64,000 bases of DNA from Prorocentrum cordatum. Taxonomy: Eukaryota > Sar > Dinophyceae > Prorocentrales > Prorocentraceae. The notes below the pieces were generated by a model. It searched no databases. It worked only from the letters and a program-made list of their open reading frames with translations, and was not told the origin of the DNA. The first letter of the stretch is position 1, and each line of letters begins with the position of its first letter. The stretch spans positions 1-64,000 of the forward strand of contig CAUYUJ010001399.1 of NCBI GenBank assembly GCA_963575745.1, written 5' to 3'. A program made the translations under genes and the position numbers. Positions 31,578 to 43,030 of the stretch are shown here, piece after piece.

Positions 31578-32817
31578 ATGCGCTCGGAGAACAAAAAAAC
31601 GCTGGGATATCAGGGTGACTGCGAGAAGCGGGCAGAACCCCGAGGCGCGCCTGCTGCTCGGAGCGCAGGCAATCATCCTGATGGGAAGGCGCCGAGACAC
31701 TCGGCCTCGCCTATGGATGTTGAACCCGAGCGCCAGATGCGCGATCTTGCCGATATTATGGGCATGCCGGTTTTCAAATCAGAAAAGTCGGATCTTGGCA
31801 AGATGCCAATTCTGACTGCTCCGTCGACGCCAACGCTCCCTCCCGCAAAATCGCATTTCAATCCTGGGCCGGCTGTCGAGGAGACCAGGGGGGCAAGCGA
31901 AGGTCCGACGCGGGGGGGCGCCCAGGGGGCGAACCATGAAAATGTCTTTTTCAGTGCGAGGAGGTCGGACCACCCTGACGACCTCGACTTGCCTGGGCAC
32001 TTCCCTTTCACCGTCGGCCCAGCCGTTCCTGGTGAAGGGGGTGGAGACCCGGGAGGCAACGACGACGATCAGAGAGACGATCAGAGTACAGCCCCCCGCG
32101 CAGGCGTGATCGCGGTGTTACAGTTTGACGAGACGGGTCAGTCCAAGCCGCCTACGAGGCCCTCCAGGGGGGCCCGGTGGCGATGGTGACCCAGGCGGAG
32201 ATGGCGGCGGGGGGCCGAATGACTTGGCATCGCTCGGGCGCGTGCGTTTTTTTTCCCCGCGGGGGCCACCGATGGGGCACCCTGGACCATCGAGCAAAAA
32301 ACACGCACGAAATCGAAACATGCAGGGGGAATGGGCGTCCGAGCGACGGCGAGATGATCGCGGCAACCCTACATGTCGGCCGTTTCACGCCGACCGCATG
32401 GGCATGCACTTGAGAAGTTTTGGAAACAGTAAAGAACTAAACTTGCACGATATACCGAGTGTCCAGACACTCCGAGAATGGCAGCAACATTGCATGAGGG
32501 CGGTCGCTGGATCATGGCATGACGTTCGCGCGGCACAGACATGGGTCAGCGAAGCAAGGGGCCCTGACGTGTCCAAGGAGAATCTTAGGGACCCAGGGGC
32601 ATTAGTGCGCCTTGATATGATGACCGCGACAGACCTGCTCGAGAAATGCCCATTTCTGGTCGCAGATCAGTCGCATGGACATCCGTGTCAGATTGAAGGA
32701 CGTCTCCTAACGGGTCGAGAAATGCTACGAGCCCTATGCGTTTGGTGTTCTGTCAGGTCGGAGAGCGGACAACATTGGATATGCCGAGACCTCCTCAAAT
32801 TGACCGTTGATCGATAA
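31578..32817 (+). pseudogene. Copia-I gag body
   Basis: Frame 3 (31578-32189) is acidic and Pro-rich (MDVEPERQMRDLADIMG). Sense then passes near 32130 to frame 1 (32125-32817), with a Gly/Pro/Asp hinge RGPPGGPGGDGDPGGDGGGG and a helical domain LHDIPSVQTLREWQQHCMRA followed by WHDVRAAQTWVSEA. A Gly/Pro hinge followed by a Trp-containing helical domain resembles dinoflagellate copia gag proteins (established family pattern, recalled and not searched). It ends at 32817 in a stop; the next frame continues the protein. Confidence 0.5.
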
Positions 32818-32852
32818 AAGCCTGATCAGGACTTGTACTATTCTCACAGCGA

Positions 32853-33629
32853 ATGGATGGAAAGGGGTACCGCGAATTGTACGGCGCCAGGGAACAGTCG
32901 GATGAAATGAAGGCTTCAATGCATGCACATTTTTTTGAACAGATCAGACAGGTTCTTAGGCTTGAGCATGCAATGCAGTGGTATGAATTGTCAGCGGATC
33001 CTCCGGGCACGGGAATCAGATCTTGTCAATGGCTCTTTGTTCAAGTCGAATCTCTCATGATGCGGGACAGAGAGCAGCGGGCAATTTCTGGACATGAGTC
33101 GACCCTCAATTCTAGAAATAGTCAGGCCCGTCTGACAGGCGGGGAAAACATGGGTGGCGGGGGCGGAAAAAGTGCCTCTGCTATGGCAGCAACAGTCCAT
33201 CGACTAGGACTGCCCACGGATAAGCTGGCAAGCGGAAGAACGACAGGTCAGACATCTTGCAAGTTCGTGAAGCAAGGAAAGAATTGCCCTGAAGCAGGAC
33301 AAGGTTGCCCCTGCAATCGCAAGAAGCCACACCTGCCGCACCGGCGCAGCCGGGAGCGGGAGGTGATACTCGTGCCTCCGGCGGAAAGAGCGATCGCAAA
33401 GGCAGAAGTAATCGGTCTGCGAGTAGAGGCCCGAGAGGACAGGACCGGCCTCGCTCCTCGACTCCATCGAACAAATTCGGCAACTCTAATGCGACGCAGT
33501 CGCGGACGAGGGGTCAGTCGGAAGCCTCGCGAGAACGCCGAAGCAAAATGGCGTGTTACGCATGGTCGCGAGACCCTCGCAGCTGCATGGGCCCTCAGAG
33601 TGTGCGCTATAAGCAGCGCAGAGGCTTGA
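32853..33629 (+). pseudogene. Copia-I gag C-region with first CCCH-like finger
   Basis: Reads MDGKGYRELYGAREQSDEMK, then a helical segment FFEQIRQVLRLEHAMQWYE. A Cys-rich motif CKFVKQGKNCPEAGQGCPC follows, with a His shortly after, near residues 136-160. The spacing is C-x8-C-x6-C, close to CCCH zinc fingers. After the finger the frame becomes Arg-rich and is probably out of register. CCCH-type fingers replace the CCHC knuckle in some dinoflagellate copia gag proteins. Confidence 0.55.
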
Positions 33630-33719
33630 CTGAGAAAATCAGACGTGATAAATACGAAGAAGCGCAGCTCAAAGCTGGCAAGTCACTGGAATGCCAGAGA
33701 ACCTCTCGGCAAGCTGATT

Positions 33720-33960
33720 CTGCAGCTGCGAGCGCTGGTGATGCCGCGTCGGGCGAGGCCCCGAGAAGTAGGGGCTCGAGCAAACGTCGCGGAAGGAACA
33801 GAGGTAAGGGCAAAGGAAGGGGTAACTATAAACCATGTAAGACGTTCACCGACACCAGAGCTTGCTCGCGAGGCAAAGGCTGCTGGTGCGCGAAGAACAA
33901 CCACATCATCCGTGACGATGGCTGGGCAGTGGCGTACCATGTGCTAGTGCCAAGATGTTC
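33720..33960 (+). pseudogene. Copia-I second CCCH-like finger
   Basis: In the frame of 33305-34153 the segment YKPCKTFTDTRACSRGKGCW, then CAKNNH (about 33829-33903), gives C-x8-C-x5-C with a nearby Cys and His. It lies about 200 codons after the first finger, following a Lys/Arg/Gly-rich nucleic-acid-binding-like stretch (KRRGRNRGKGKGRGN). The terminal C-x3-H spacing is altered, so folding is uncertain. Confidence 0.5.
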
Positions 33961-34255
33961 GTTGCGTATCTCTTTCTTCCTTCTTGCTGATGTTCATTCA
34001 ATTTGTGGCTATGTGCTGTCCTATCGGTCAGGCCAACAAGGGAAGGACAAACGTGCGCTCCCTGGCACAGCCAGTCGAGTCAGACTTGCCTGCCCAGCCC
34101 CGCTGGCTCGGGGATCGCGGAGGACAACCAACTGCGATCGACTCCGGCAATGAATGCATGTTCATATGATGCCAACAAATTTCCCGAGGAAGCCGTTCCC
34201 GCTTCCGACGCGCAACGCGAACGCAGAGAGATGCTGACGAAACTCGTCGCTATCT

Positions 34256-35251
34256 TTGTTAAATTACATCCTCCTCCCAGGGGGGCTATCGCGTCTTCCT
34301 GTGGCGAACCTCGCGGGGGAAGCTGCGTCGGACCTGCGACGGCGGGGAGATGTGGGCATAGTGCGAAGTTTCATTCACCCTTCCACTCGTGAGCCGGCCA
34401 CTACTCGAAGGAAGGCGCGTCGCCGCAGCCCGAGGGGGCTGCCTTCGAGTGTAGACGGCAGATGGACGCCCCCAAAGGAAGAGCATAGACGAATGCAGTC
34501 CGAATGGAGAGCATCATCAAGGAACGCACAGCTCAGGGCATCTGATATGGCCGACGAAGTCTGGCACCTTTGGCTGGCGTCCGAAGAAAAAGAAAGAGCC
34601 ACCCAGAGTGGCTCAGTCGCTGCGGGGCGCGGGGAGAAGTCGCCTGTGCACCTCGGCGTCCTCGGGTTCATAGTCGACGCGGGCTGTGAACATAACCTTG
34701 TCGCAGAAAGGCCCATTCGAGCTGCAGGCGCAATGGGCATGACCAAACGGTTGGAAGAGTCGATCACCCTGCATACTGCTGGCGGTGCCTCGCGGGCCCT
34801 CGGTTCAGTCTGCGTCGCATGCCCCAGCTTCGCGGGTGGAAATTTTGAAGCGCTGGTCATGCTGGAGACGCCGCATGTAAGCTCGGTTGGAGAGCGGTGC
34901 GTGGATCACGGCTTTAGTTTCGTCCGGCCAGCAGGTCGGCGACGCCGCTTGCTTCTGCCCAACGGTCACAGAGTGGACCTGGCCGCTGCGGGCAAGTTAC
35001 CATACTTGACCCTATCTGACAGAGAGGCGCGGGGTCAGTGGATGCGCGCGGTTGCCGCCGGACAGCCTGCCGCCCGCGTGCGGCGGTGTTGCTTGGCGTC
35101 GGGCGCCGAGAGATTTCTGGGTGACGTGGAATGCGCGGGAGGTCCTCCGCCCGGCTCCATTCAGAGTCGCGTAACAATAGGCCTGCACACACATGAGATG
35201 ATTGGTAACCATGGCTGCGCTGATGGAAGGCCGACATCGGCTGCGCACTGA
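34256..35251 (+). pseudogene. Copia-I aspartic protease region
   Basis: An open frame of 331 codons. The catalytic-type motif FIVDAGCEHNLV (about 34666-34700) occupies the place of the D-[ST]-G loop of retroelement aspartic proteases, with Ala at the middle position. Downstream FEALVMLETPHVSSVGERCV and RRRLLLPNGHRVDLAAAGKL fit the second half of the fold and the linker that follows protease in dinoflagellate copia pol. The protease would cut gag-pol. The Ala substitution may abolish activity. The N-terminal 100 residues are acidic/basic linker without a start defined by context. Confidence 0.65.
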
Positions 35252-35435
35252 TTTCCGCCCCCCATAGACTCTGTGGATACAGCTACTTATTTCTATTATT
35301 CGCTTCAAGCAGCTCGTGAATGCGGTTGGGGCAAAACGCCAGCGGGCGTCGTGAGTTTTGTAAATTCCTCATCTGCTCCCAATCACGACAGAGTCGTTGG
35401 CTGCGAGACATCGCGCCACGGCATAGTCGGGTGTT

Positions 35436-36543
35436 GTGCGACTACATGTGAGAACCCATTGTTGGCATGGGGTCTCTGGGGTCATGCCCTGTTGCGCAGA
35501 TTGCGGGCTGGATTCCATCAACGCAGCCGCCGCGCCTCGTCGAAGCGCGGATGCAAATGAGGGTTCGGGAGAGGGTGACTTCGTCGATATTGACGCACCT
35601 GCCGACTTGGACCCAGAAGATGCTGAGATTGAGGTGCCGGTCTCTGCGACGGAGCGACTCGAAAAGAGCGCTGCCTCCCTCTTACATGTTCTATTCACTC
35701 CTTAAGAATCTTCTTTGCTCGGCGTGCAACTGGGCGAAGGCCGTGTGGCGCCGACAAAGGAAAGCGCAACATGAAGGGCTGGGGGTACCGCGACCATACG
35801 CAAATCCTACAACGTTCGGACACCTGACCACCATGGACCATTGGCTTGCGATGGATGACCTATCGCGGGGGCTCCACGACGAGACCGCGTGCGTGACTTT
35901 CCGCGACCAGGCAACATATTTCATATCAGCGCAGGGTGTGCACGACAAATCAGCGATTCACGTATGCAGTTCTTTGATTAATCTCAAAGCCCCAGGAAAA
36001 AAGTTAGAATATTGTTATACTGACGGTGCTAGAGAAGTTGCAAGGGCGTGCATCGAACTTAAGATTGCACACGACCCTACTATATCCCTGGTAACACGAA
36101 GCTGATGGCTGTCGCTGAACGATCCACTGGAATTGTTCAGATGGGGACTCGCGCGCTGCTCATCCAAGCGGGCCTTCCCCCACCATTTTGGACATGCTGT
36201 CCGATACGTCTGTCCTTGCTACAACGCAAGGATCCCTGAAAACGGCGAGTCGCCATGGAGGCGCAGATTTGGACATGAGTTTGCAGCCCCGCTTCTTCCG
36301 TTTGGTTCCCTCGTTCGATTTCGGATCGCCAAAACAGTCGGGGCGATGGTGTCGGGGATTCACCTCGGCTATGTCCACGCAGCGGGAGGCATGGTTGGAC
36401 CAGAGAGTTATGCGACACCACTGCGACAACTTGATGGTCGGTATATTGAGACTGGGCGGACACCAGCTGGCAAGCGCCCGATCATCGAGAAATCAGACCA
36501 AGTCTATTGCAAGATTTGGGATGGTACCGCACCGGACCAATAA
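35436..36543 (+). pseudogene. Copia-I integrase
   Basis: The zinc-binding end is worn: SLLHVLFTP in one frame, then LLCSACNWAKAVWRRQ in the next (about 35700-35750), keeping a CxxC pair. The catalytic core follows as HLTTMDHWLAMDDLSRG (first Asp, about 35835), YCYTDGAREVARACIEL (second Asp, about 36021) and, after a one-frame shift, KLMAVAERSTGIVQMG (Glu, about 36114). Spacing is about D-62-D-31-E, right for a retroelement integrase. The C-terminal part SPWRRRFGHEF and IHLGYVHAAGGMVGPESY ends at 36543. Frameshifts near 35700, 36090 and 36170 break it. Confidence 0.8.
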
Positions 36544-36555
36544 TCTAAATTCCCT

Positions 36556-37600
36556 GTGCGCGAAGCATATGAGATTGCACAGGCGACGGTTGAATACGTA
36601 CTTATTCCTCCTAGCGGTGCCCCTGACGGCCCAGCCGGCCAGGGAACCAGATTAGGATCACAGGCGACGCAGTCGTTCGGTGAAGGAGATCCTAGTTTGG
36701 GTTTGTCCGCGGGTCAGAGAACGGGGTCGTCTGTAGGAATGGCCCCAGAAGTGGCAGGGAAAGCGATTAAAAGGGAAATCAGTGTTCGTTTTGGTGTGAA
36801 GGTTTTTGGGGTCAATTTGTTGTTTTGGATTATGTTTGGGTTAAGCTGTGGCTCCAGATTCTTAGCTGTTGGTGTGCACTTGAAAGTGTCGTTTGTTCTC
36901 CACTACTGCATATACGTCGGTCTCCGGGGTGGGGTGTCCGATGGGTTAGGCGCGGCTGCCGGCTTCGACCAGCGCCGCTGGGCGTCGGTGTTCGGCCTTG
37001 GTTTTGCAGCGGTGTCTTGCGATGCAAGTTGGTCTTTGGCCTCGGTATTAGTCTTCGGCCTCGGTCTTGCGACGCCGTCCGTCTGCGACCTCTCCCCACA
37101 TGGTAGAACAACGAAGATCGACCTCAGAGTTCTGCGTGCACCATCGCTCGCCGACAGCGCGGTTCCCCTTGGGCCCCGCGACACGTGGCTCGTCCTATGG
37201 CCCGCGGCGCCAACGGCCTCGTTGCCGCGGAGCACGCGAGCACGCGCTCGCCTGCGCGAGTTTCGCGTCGCACCGCGCAGCGCGAAGCGCGCAAACGCAA
37301 GAGCGCACATCTTTAACAGCGAGGCTTCGATGTCACGCGCTGTTTGCGCGGGGACTCGCGTTGCACAGCCGAAGGAAGTGGGCGAGTCTTCTGAAAAGAG
37401 CACCGCGTGCGCGTCGCCGAGTGCGCGTCGCATCGCGCCCGGCTGCCAGAAGCAAGCCCCTCCACCGCGCCAGCCCAGCACTTTGGGCAGCGACTGTTCG
37501 AGCGATGGAAACAACGATGGCGGCGACGAGGACGGCGACCATAATGCGAAGGAGACAAACATTAGGCTGTCACACGTGCGCACTCCCAATGAATTTCTTG
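36556..37600 (+). other. Copia-I linker remnant then unassigned sequence
   Basis: The first ~25 codons (MREAYEIAQATVEYVLIPPS) plausibly continue the integrase-RT linker. After about 36780 the sequence turns T/G-rich (36780-37100) and then GCG-rich (37100-37600), with no recognisable protein. It marks the left side of the interruption in copia-I. Confidence 0.35.
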
Positions 37601-37611
37601 AATAGCCCTCA

Positions 37612-38240
37612 TGGGGTTCAACTGGGCCGTATCAGGGCAGTCTTGGGTTCCTGTGGGGCCGTCTTGCGGGCCCCTTGCGGCTTTCCTGGGTTGCTCTGAG
37701 CTCCGCGTGAGCCGTCTCGGGTCTCTTGCGGCCTTCGTCGGGGCGTCGCGGGGGCGCCTGGGTCCGTCGGGGGTCGAGAGGGGGCCGTCTTGGATCCCTT
37801 CGGCTGTCTTCGCAGGCTGTCTTGGGGCTCTCCTGGGGCCGTCCTGTGCCGCATTCTGGAGGTTTCTCGGCTCATTGTCGCGGCGTCTTGGGCCGTCTCA
37901 GGGCAACGTGGGAGGCTTCGTTGGCCCTCTCAGGCTGGTTGAAGCTGGAAGCGATTATGTCCCAAAATCCATGAAGCGCCGTATCAAAATCAGCGAGTGT
38001 CGTACCTAGGGTCTTTCGGGGTCCTTTTGGAGCCCTCCTGGGCCGTCCTGGGACGTATTGGGGGCTTCTCTGAACCATCTTGGTTCCGTGCTGGGCTTCC
38101 GTGGTGCCGCGTTGATTTGTCTCGGAGCCATCTTTGTCCGTCCAAGAAAGAACCTGAGGCCATCTTGGCGGCCGATTGCCACCCGGGGCCGTTTTGGGAG
38201 ACTTGGAGAGCCTCAGGGAGTCAACGCGGTCGCCCGGGAA
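37612..38240 (+). repeat. CTTGGGGCC array (fourth locus)
   Basis: Degenerate CTTGGGGCC/TCTTGGGGC units with one AT-richer interruption (about 37930-38010). Lacks the 28-nt head and 118-bp tail of the arrays at 2792-4443. Confidence 0.85.
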
Positions 38241-38609
38241 CCCTCGGGAGAAGGGGCGGCGCGCGGGAAAGCGCGCGGCGGGGCGGGCGAGCCCCCTCAG
38301 CGAATGGAGAAACCCTACCAGACAGCACTTGGCATTCGCACGCTCCACTATCGCGGCGGCGCGGCGCCGCCTGGCGCGCGCGAGCGAGATCGAGGCGGCC
38401 TTTGCGCCGCCGCGCGCGCAGCGGCTAGAAGGGCGCTCGCGTTGGATTTCCCGCGCGCGCGACGGCCGGGCACCTCCGTGCGCGGAAAACGCAGCGCGAG
38501 CGGCCTTCCGTCGGACGTGCCTCTGAGTCCGCTGGCGTCCCCCAGCGCGTCGTGGCCGATTCTCGCCCGCCATTCGCCTTCGCGGCCCCGTGCGAGGGAG
38601 GGGGTTGCG

Positions 38610-39240
38610 CGGTCAACCTCGGGCGGTCAATTGGCTTATCGGCGGCCGATCCAGGTCGGTCCGCGCGCGGTTAGGCGGGCAACTCGGGCGGTCAATTCGG
38701 GAGTCCAACGCGCGGCCGGGCGGTCAACGCGCGGCTGGGCGGTCAACCTGGGCGGTCATTTCGGTCGGTTACGGCGCGGCGGGGCGGTCAACGCGCGGCT
38801 GGGCGGTCAACCCGGGCGGTCAACTCGGTTGGTCAACGCGCGGCGGAGCGGTCAACGCGCGGTTGGGCGGTCAATGTGGCCGATCAACTCATCAAAGCGC
38901 GCGTCGGCCGATCAATTCGGCCGATCAACTTGGCCGACCAACTGGGCCGATCAACTCGTCAACGCGCGCGCGCGGTCAACTCGGCCGATCAATTTGGCCG
39001 ATCAGCTGGGCCGATCAATTCGGCCGATTAACTCGGCCCATCAACTCGGCCGATCAACTCGGCCGATCAACTCGGCCGATCAACTCGGCCGATCAATTTG
39101 GCTGGTCAACTCGGCCGATCATTTTGGCCGTTCGACTCGGCCGATCTTTTCGGCCGGTCAACTCGCCTGGCCCCTTTGGTCGGTAATTTCGGGCGGCCCA
39201 CTCGGGGGGGTCAACTTGGGCCGTCAATTCGGGCGCGGGT
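38610..39240 (+). repeat. GGTCAAC/GATCAACTCGGCC tandem array
   Basis: Units of about 15 bp. The left half is (GGGCGGTCAACGCGC)n; the right half is (CGATCAACTCGGC)n. The change between halves is gradual over 38870-38960. Open frames read as repeating ADQLGRSTRPINS and similar. Confidence 0.9.
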
Positions 39241-39719
39241 GCCTGCGCGCGCCGTGGGTGCCTGGGCGCCTCCGCCCACGCACGCCGCCAGCGCTTGGGC
39301 GTGCTCACCCGCGCTCGCGGTGGGCGCCCGAACGGTTTCATTCCGAGCTCCCCAGGCCAATAAGTTTCGCGTTGCCCGGAGTTTTTTGGCCCCGGTTGGT
39401 TTCGGGCGATCCAGTATCGCCCAAGTTATCGAAGCCTCGGTCGACCCAGAGCCTCCCAGACCCTTGCGCTTCGAGCGATCCAGGGCCTACTAGACCCTTG
39501 CGCTGGGACCCTCTGGTGGTTGGATTTCACTCCAATCGCTCGGCTGGCGCCGAAACACAAGGCTCCCTTCGATAATCCTTCGCAAAAAACCGCTCGCGCA
39601 CTGCGCGAGATAGGAGTGCAGCGCAGCGCGCGTGGCCCAAATCGCATGGCCGACGCCAAGACGGGGGAAGCCCTGGCAATCGAAGTTCGCAACAACCGTT
39701 CGGCTGACGCCGAGGCAAC

Positions 39720-40720
39720 CGCTCGGCCAACGCCTCCACGCCGCCGCGCGCGCGGCAGCGCTGAGCCGACGTGCGTGGAGGCAAGCAACGGGAGCGGCCT
39801 CTGCGCCAGCGGTTTCTGCGACGCCGCGCGGTGTCTGCGACGCCGCGCGAGGGGGCGCCGTGCCGTCGTGCGCAGAGGAACGCAACGGAGGCGGCCCTTG
39901 CGCCGCCGCGCGCGCGGCGGCGCTGGGCCGTCGCGCGTGGGCAATTTGTGACGAGGCCAGCTTCTGCGCCGTCGCTCGCGCGGCGTCGCTGGGCCGTCGA
40001 GCGCTGTGACATGCGGCGGGGGGGGGGGGTCTCTGCGCCGCCGCGCACGCGCGGAGGCGCTGGGCCGTCGCGCGCGGAAGACGCGCCGCCGGCGGCCCCT
40101 GCGCCGCCGCGCGCGCGGCGACGCTGGGCCGTCGCGCGCGGAGAAGCGCATCGCGAGCGGCCACTGCGCCGCCGCCGGCGCGTGGGGGGGGGTGGGGGGG
40201 TGCGGCCGGGGGCCTGCGCGCGGCGAGGAAACGCAATGGAGGCAGTTCTGGCCCCCCGTGTGGGCTCCGCCGCGCGCGCGGCGGCGCTGGGCCGCCGCGC
40301 TCAGAAAACATGCGACGAGACCAGTTTCGGCGCTTCCGTGCGCGCGGCGGCGCTGGGCCGTCGTGCATGGAGGGGCGAAATGGAGGCGGCCTCTGCGCCG
40401 CCGAGAGCGCGGCGGGCTGGGGCCATCGCGAGCAGAAGACGCAACGCGAGCCGTTCCCGCGCCGCCGTGCGCGCGGCGGCGCTTGGCCGTCGTGCGCAGA
40501 GAATTTTGATGGTGGCGACCTTTGCGCCGCCGCGCACGCGGCGGCGCTGAGCTGCTTGCGTAAGAATGCGATGGGGGCGGCCCCTGCGCCGCCGCGCGCG
40601 CGGAGGCGCCAGGTCGCCCCCCGCGGGAAACGCAGGCGTTGGGCCGTTGCGCGTGGAGAAATACAACGGGGGCAGCCTCTGGGCCGCCGCGCGCGCGGCA
40701 GGATTTGGCCGCTTTGCGCA
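39720..40720 (+). repeat. GC-rich ~60-75-bp tandem array
   Basis: About fifteen degenerate units built on 'GCCGCCGCGCGCGCGGCGG' followed by CGCTGGGCCGTCG(C/T)GCG and a ~25-bp variable A/G-rich segment (for example GAGGCGGCCTCT). All six frames stay open over hundreds of codons. The Arg/Ala-rich products are not credible proteins. Confidence 0.85.
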
Positions 40721-40999
40721 GATACATCGACGCCAGGCTGTCTTCTCAGTTAGCGCACTACGGCCGCGGGGTTTGCACCGCTGGCGCCCGAAAACGTTTC
40801 GCGGAAACGCGGGCCTGTTGTAGGCTGCCTCGTCTGGTCGTAAACGCGGCTGTGATCGACGGGCGCTGGTTGGTCCAATGATTTGCCAGTGTGTTAGCGC
40901 AGGTCCTTTCGAGTGCACCATATCATTGGATGCGGCGTTTTTGTGATTCGCGTGTCCTCTAAGCTAGTTTACACATCGATTTCGGCCTTTTGCCCAGAC

Positions 41000-42070
41000 G
41001 TGTTAGGCCGCCGTTTGCAATGAAACCCTGGGAGACGACCTCAGAATTTGAAGTTCTAGATGGAAGCCATGCTGGGCCCTCGGTGCAACGGAAATCTGGA
41101 CCAGACATTTCGCACACCAAGAGCACGTTGACGCGAAAATGTGCGAACCAAGAGCCACGGCAACGAGCGACTAAGACGGCCCTGCCGACGCCCCTGCGGG
41201 CTCTACTACAGACCTGACCCCCCAAACATTCCCAAATCAAAAAGAACATCAAAACCACCGCCTCCGGCACGAGGCGAGGCCGCACCACGACCTCAAGATG
41301 TTGTCAACTTCGATGACGATGGTCCGGGGGGAATTATTGTGGATGACGTGCCTGTGGTACCTGATGGTAGGGCCCCCCAACGCGATTCTAGACCTGATGA
41401 TGACACGAAGCGAAAGCTCGGTCTTGCTCATACGGAATACAGGTTAGATCGTCAGTCTGATTTCTCGGTGGCACAGCCACGGTCGAGAGTGCCCGGACCA
41501 GAACAACTTCTCGCCCGAACCACGCAGAACTTAGACATTATGGAATATTACGAAGATCGACGCATTATTGCGGGCCTTGGTAAGGATGAACTGACGGGAA
41601 AACGGCCCTAAAAGGCAGAAGGACAACTTGCAGCGTTAGGCTCGTTTTGTATTGCGATCCTGACTATGTACCCGTGACACGAGTCTGGGCCACAGACCCA
41701 GACCCACGTTATGGAGCACAAGGGTTCAAGAAATTGCCTAGTTCCACCAATCCGGGAATTCACCCAAGTCGGTGGTTCAACGTGAGCCATGCAGAACGGA
41801 GGAAAGCGGTGTCCGACTCGAGAGAGGGGTTTCTTCGGGGTCGTAGACCTGGGACCCTGCATTGCCTTCCTTCGCGATATTGGAATCGACGCAGTCGATC
41901 TCCAGAACGCGCAACACAGCAACGCAGGAACTGAGCATCCAGAGGGCAAAGTCCATTCAGGCGCTGAAGCCCGCCGAAAAAAGAAAGGCGATGCGGTGAT
42001 GCCAGGGAAAACCGAAGTAGACCTGGCGCGCCCTCCTGCGTCCTGCGGGAGCGGCAGCGGAACGCTCCAC
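41000..42070 (+). pseudogene. Copia-I integrase-RT linker, right part
   Basis: Frame 41141-41611 is acidic/Pro-rich (APRPQDVVNFDDDGPGGIIV), typical of the disordered linker between integrase and RT. In frame 41647-41934 the segment WATDPDPRYGAQGFKKLPSS, followed by PGIHPSRWFNVSHAERRKAV, resembles the conserved stretch ahead of RT in dinoflagellate copia pol. It continues the element after the ~4.2-kb repeat interruption. Family resemblance is from memory. Confidence 0.5.
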
Positions 42071-42367
42071 TGATGCAGGCTCTGGGAGTGACCCGGGTAC
42101 CTCCGATGATGATGAAGTATGGCGGAAACAAACATGGTATGGTGGGACCTGTCTGCGAGATGGGGTTCCCCCCGACACAGTCGGAGAGGACATGGCATTC
42201 CCGCAATCTTCCAGACCTAACGGGAACAGCCTGACTTCGAGTCCGGCGGCCGCCGCTTCGCGACGTAGCGTTCCCCGCATGCCGTTGCAATCGCCTGAAT
42301 CCTACCCCCCGCCACATCGTGAGAAAGAAAGGTTGAATACAAACTACCTATACAATCCATTCACCGA

Positions 42368-42697
42368 TCATATTCGAATCGTAGAACAGACGTAAGAATT
42401 ACCAGCTGAGATTAAACCGACGCGGGGTACAGCGGCCGTAGCACGACCCGTGTTTAAGGCCGAAGCTGCGATGAACCAGGATGCCCGCGAAGCATTGCGA
42501 ACCGAATGGAATCGGTTAAGAAGCATCGGTACTTGGAATGAGTCAGGCGTGATGGAATACAGCGATGTTGTTCGACAGCGAAAAGGGCAAACGACCCATT
42601 TCGGACGCCTATTTGCCATTTTGGTAGAAGAGAATTCAGAACTCCCGATCGGGCGCGAAGACCGCAAGTATGAAGGTCGCGTTGTCTTTGATGGATC
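42368..42697 (+). pseudogene. Copia-I reverse transcriptase, N-terminal part only
   Basis: Frame 42450 onward reads MFKAEAAMNQDAREALRTEW, then LRSIGTWNESGVMEYSDVV, HFGRLFAILVEENSELP and RKYEGRVVFDG. This is the start of the copia RT (the K-x-R-V-V-F-x-G motif before the palm). Translation runs into the N gap at 42698 and does not resume beyond it, so the catalytic palm is absent from this window. Confidence 0.75.
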
Positions 42698-42797
42698 NNN
42701 NNNNNNNNNNNNNNNNNNNNNNNNNNNNNNNNNNNNNNNNNNNNNNNNNNNNNNNNNNNNNNNNNNNNNNNNNNNNNNNNNNNNNNNNNNNNNNNNN
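42698..42797. other. Assembly gap (100 N)
   Basis: Exactly 100 undetermined bases, the conventional size for a scaffold gap of unknown length. RT coding on the left is not continued on the right, so the two sides need not be adjacent in the genome. Confidence 0.99.
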
Positions 42798-43030
42798 GAC
42801 TCTTGCATCTTATCTTCGCGGCTCCTATCTTCGCGCCTATTATATTCGCGCCTCTGATCTTCGCGCCTCTTTTCTTTGCTCCCCGTTGTCTTCGCCCGCA
42901 GTTGTCTTCGCACCTCTGTATCTTCGCGCCTCTTTATCTTGTTGCCTCCGTGCCTTTGCGCCTTTACCTTCGCACCTCTCATCTTGCCCTGCCGGCGGCT
43001 CTATCTTCGCGCCCCCCACCTTGGCAAGTT
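42798..43030. repeat. CTTCGCGCCTC degenerate tandem repeat
   Basis: Units of about 15-17 bp, such as ATCTTCGCGCCTCTT, repeated about 14 times with drift, starting directly at the gap edge. Confidence 0.85.

Larger units (their letters stand above)
30735..42697 (+). mobile_element. Copia-I: decayed Ty1/copia-type element, interrupted
   Basis: Ordered retroelement parts on the plus strand: a coiled-coil gag region (30735-31330), gag body (31578-32817 and 32853-33300), two CCCH-like fingers (33259-33900), an aspartic protease (34256-35251), integrase (35640-36543), linker (36556-36780, then 41030-42070) and the start of RT (42450-42697). The integrase-before-RT order is that of Ty1/copia. About 4.2 kb of repeats splits the linker. 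RT is cut by a 100-N gap, and the sequence on the far side of the gap is not RT. No LTR was identified. Confidence 0.75.

Noticed and set aside
39426-40727. 433-codon Arg/Ala-rich minus-strand ORF and parallel plus-strand ORFs
   Set aside because: All frames of the GC-rich array are open together; the protein repeats only mirror the DNA unit.
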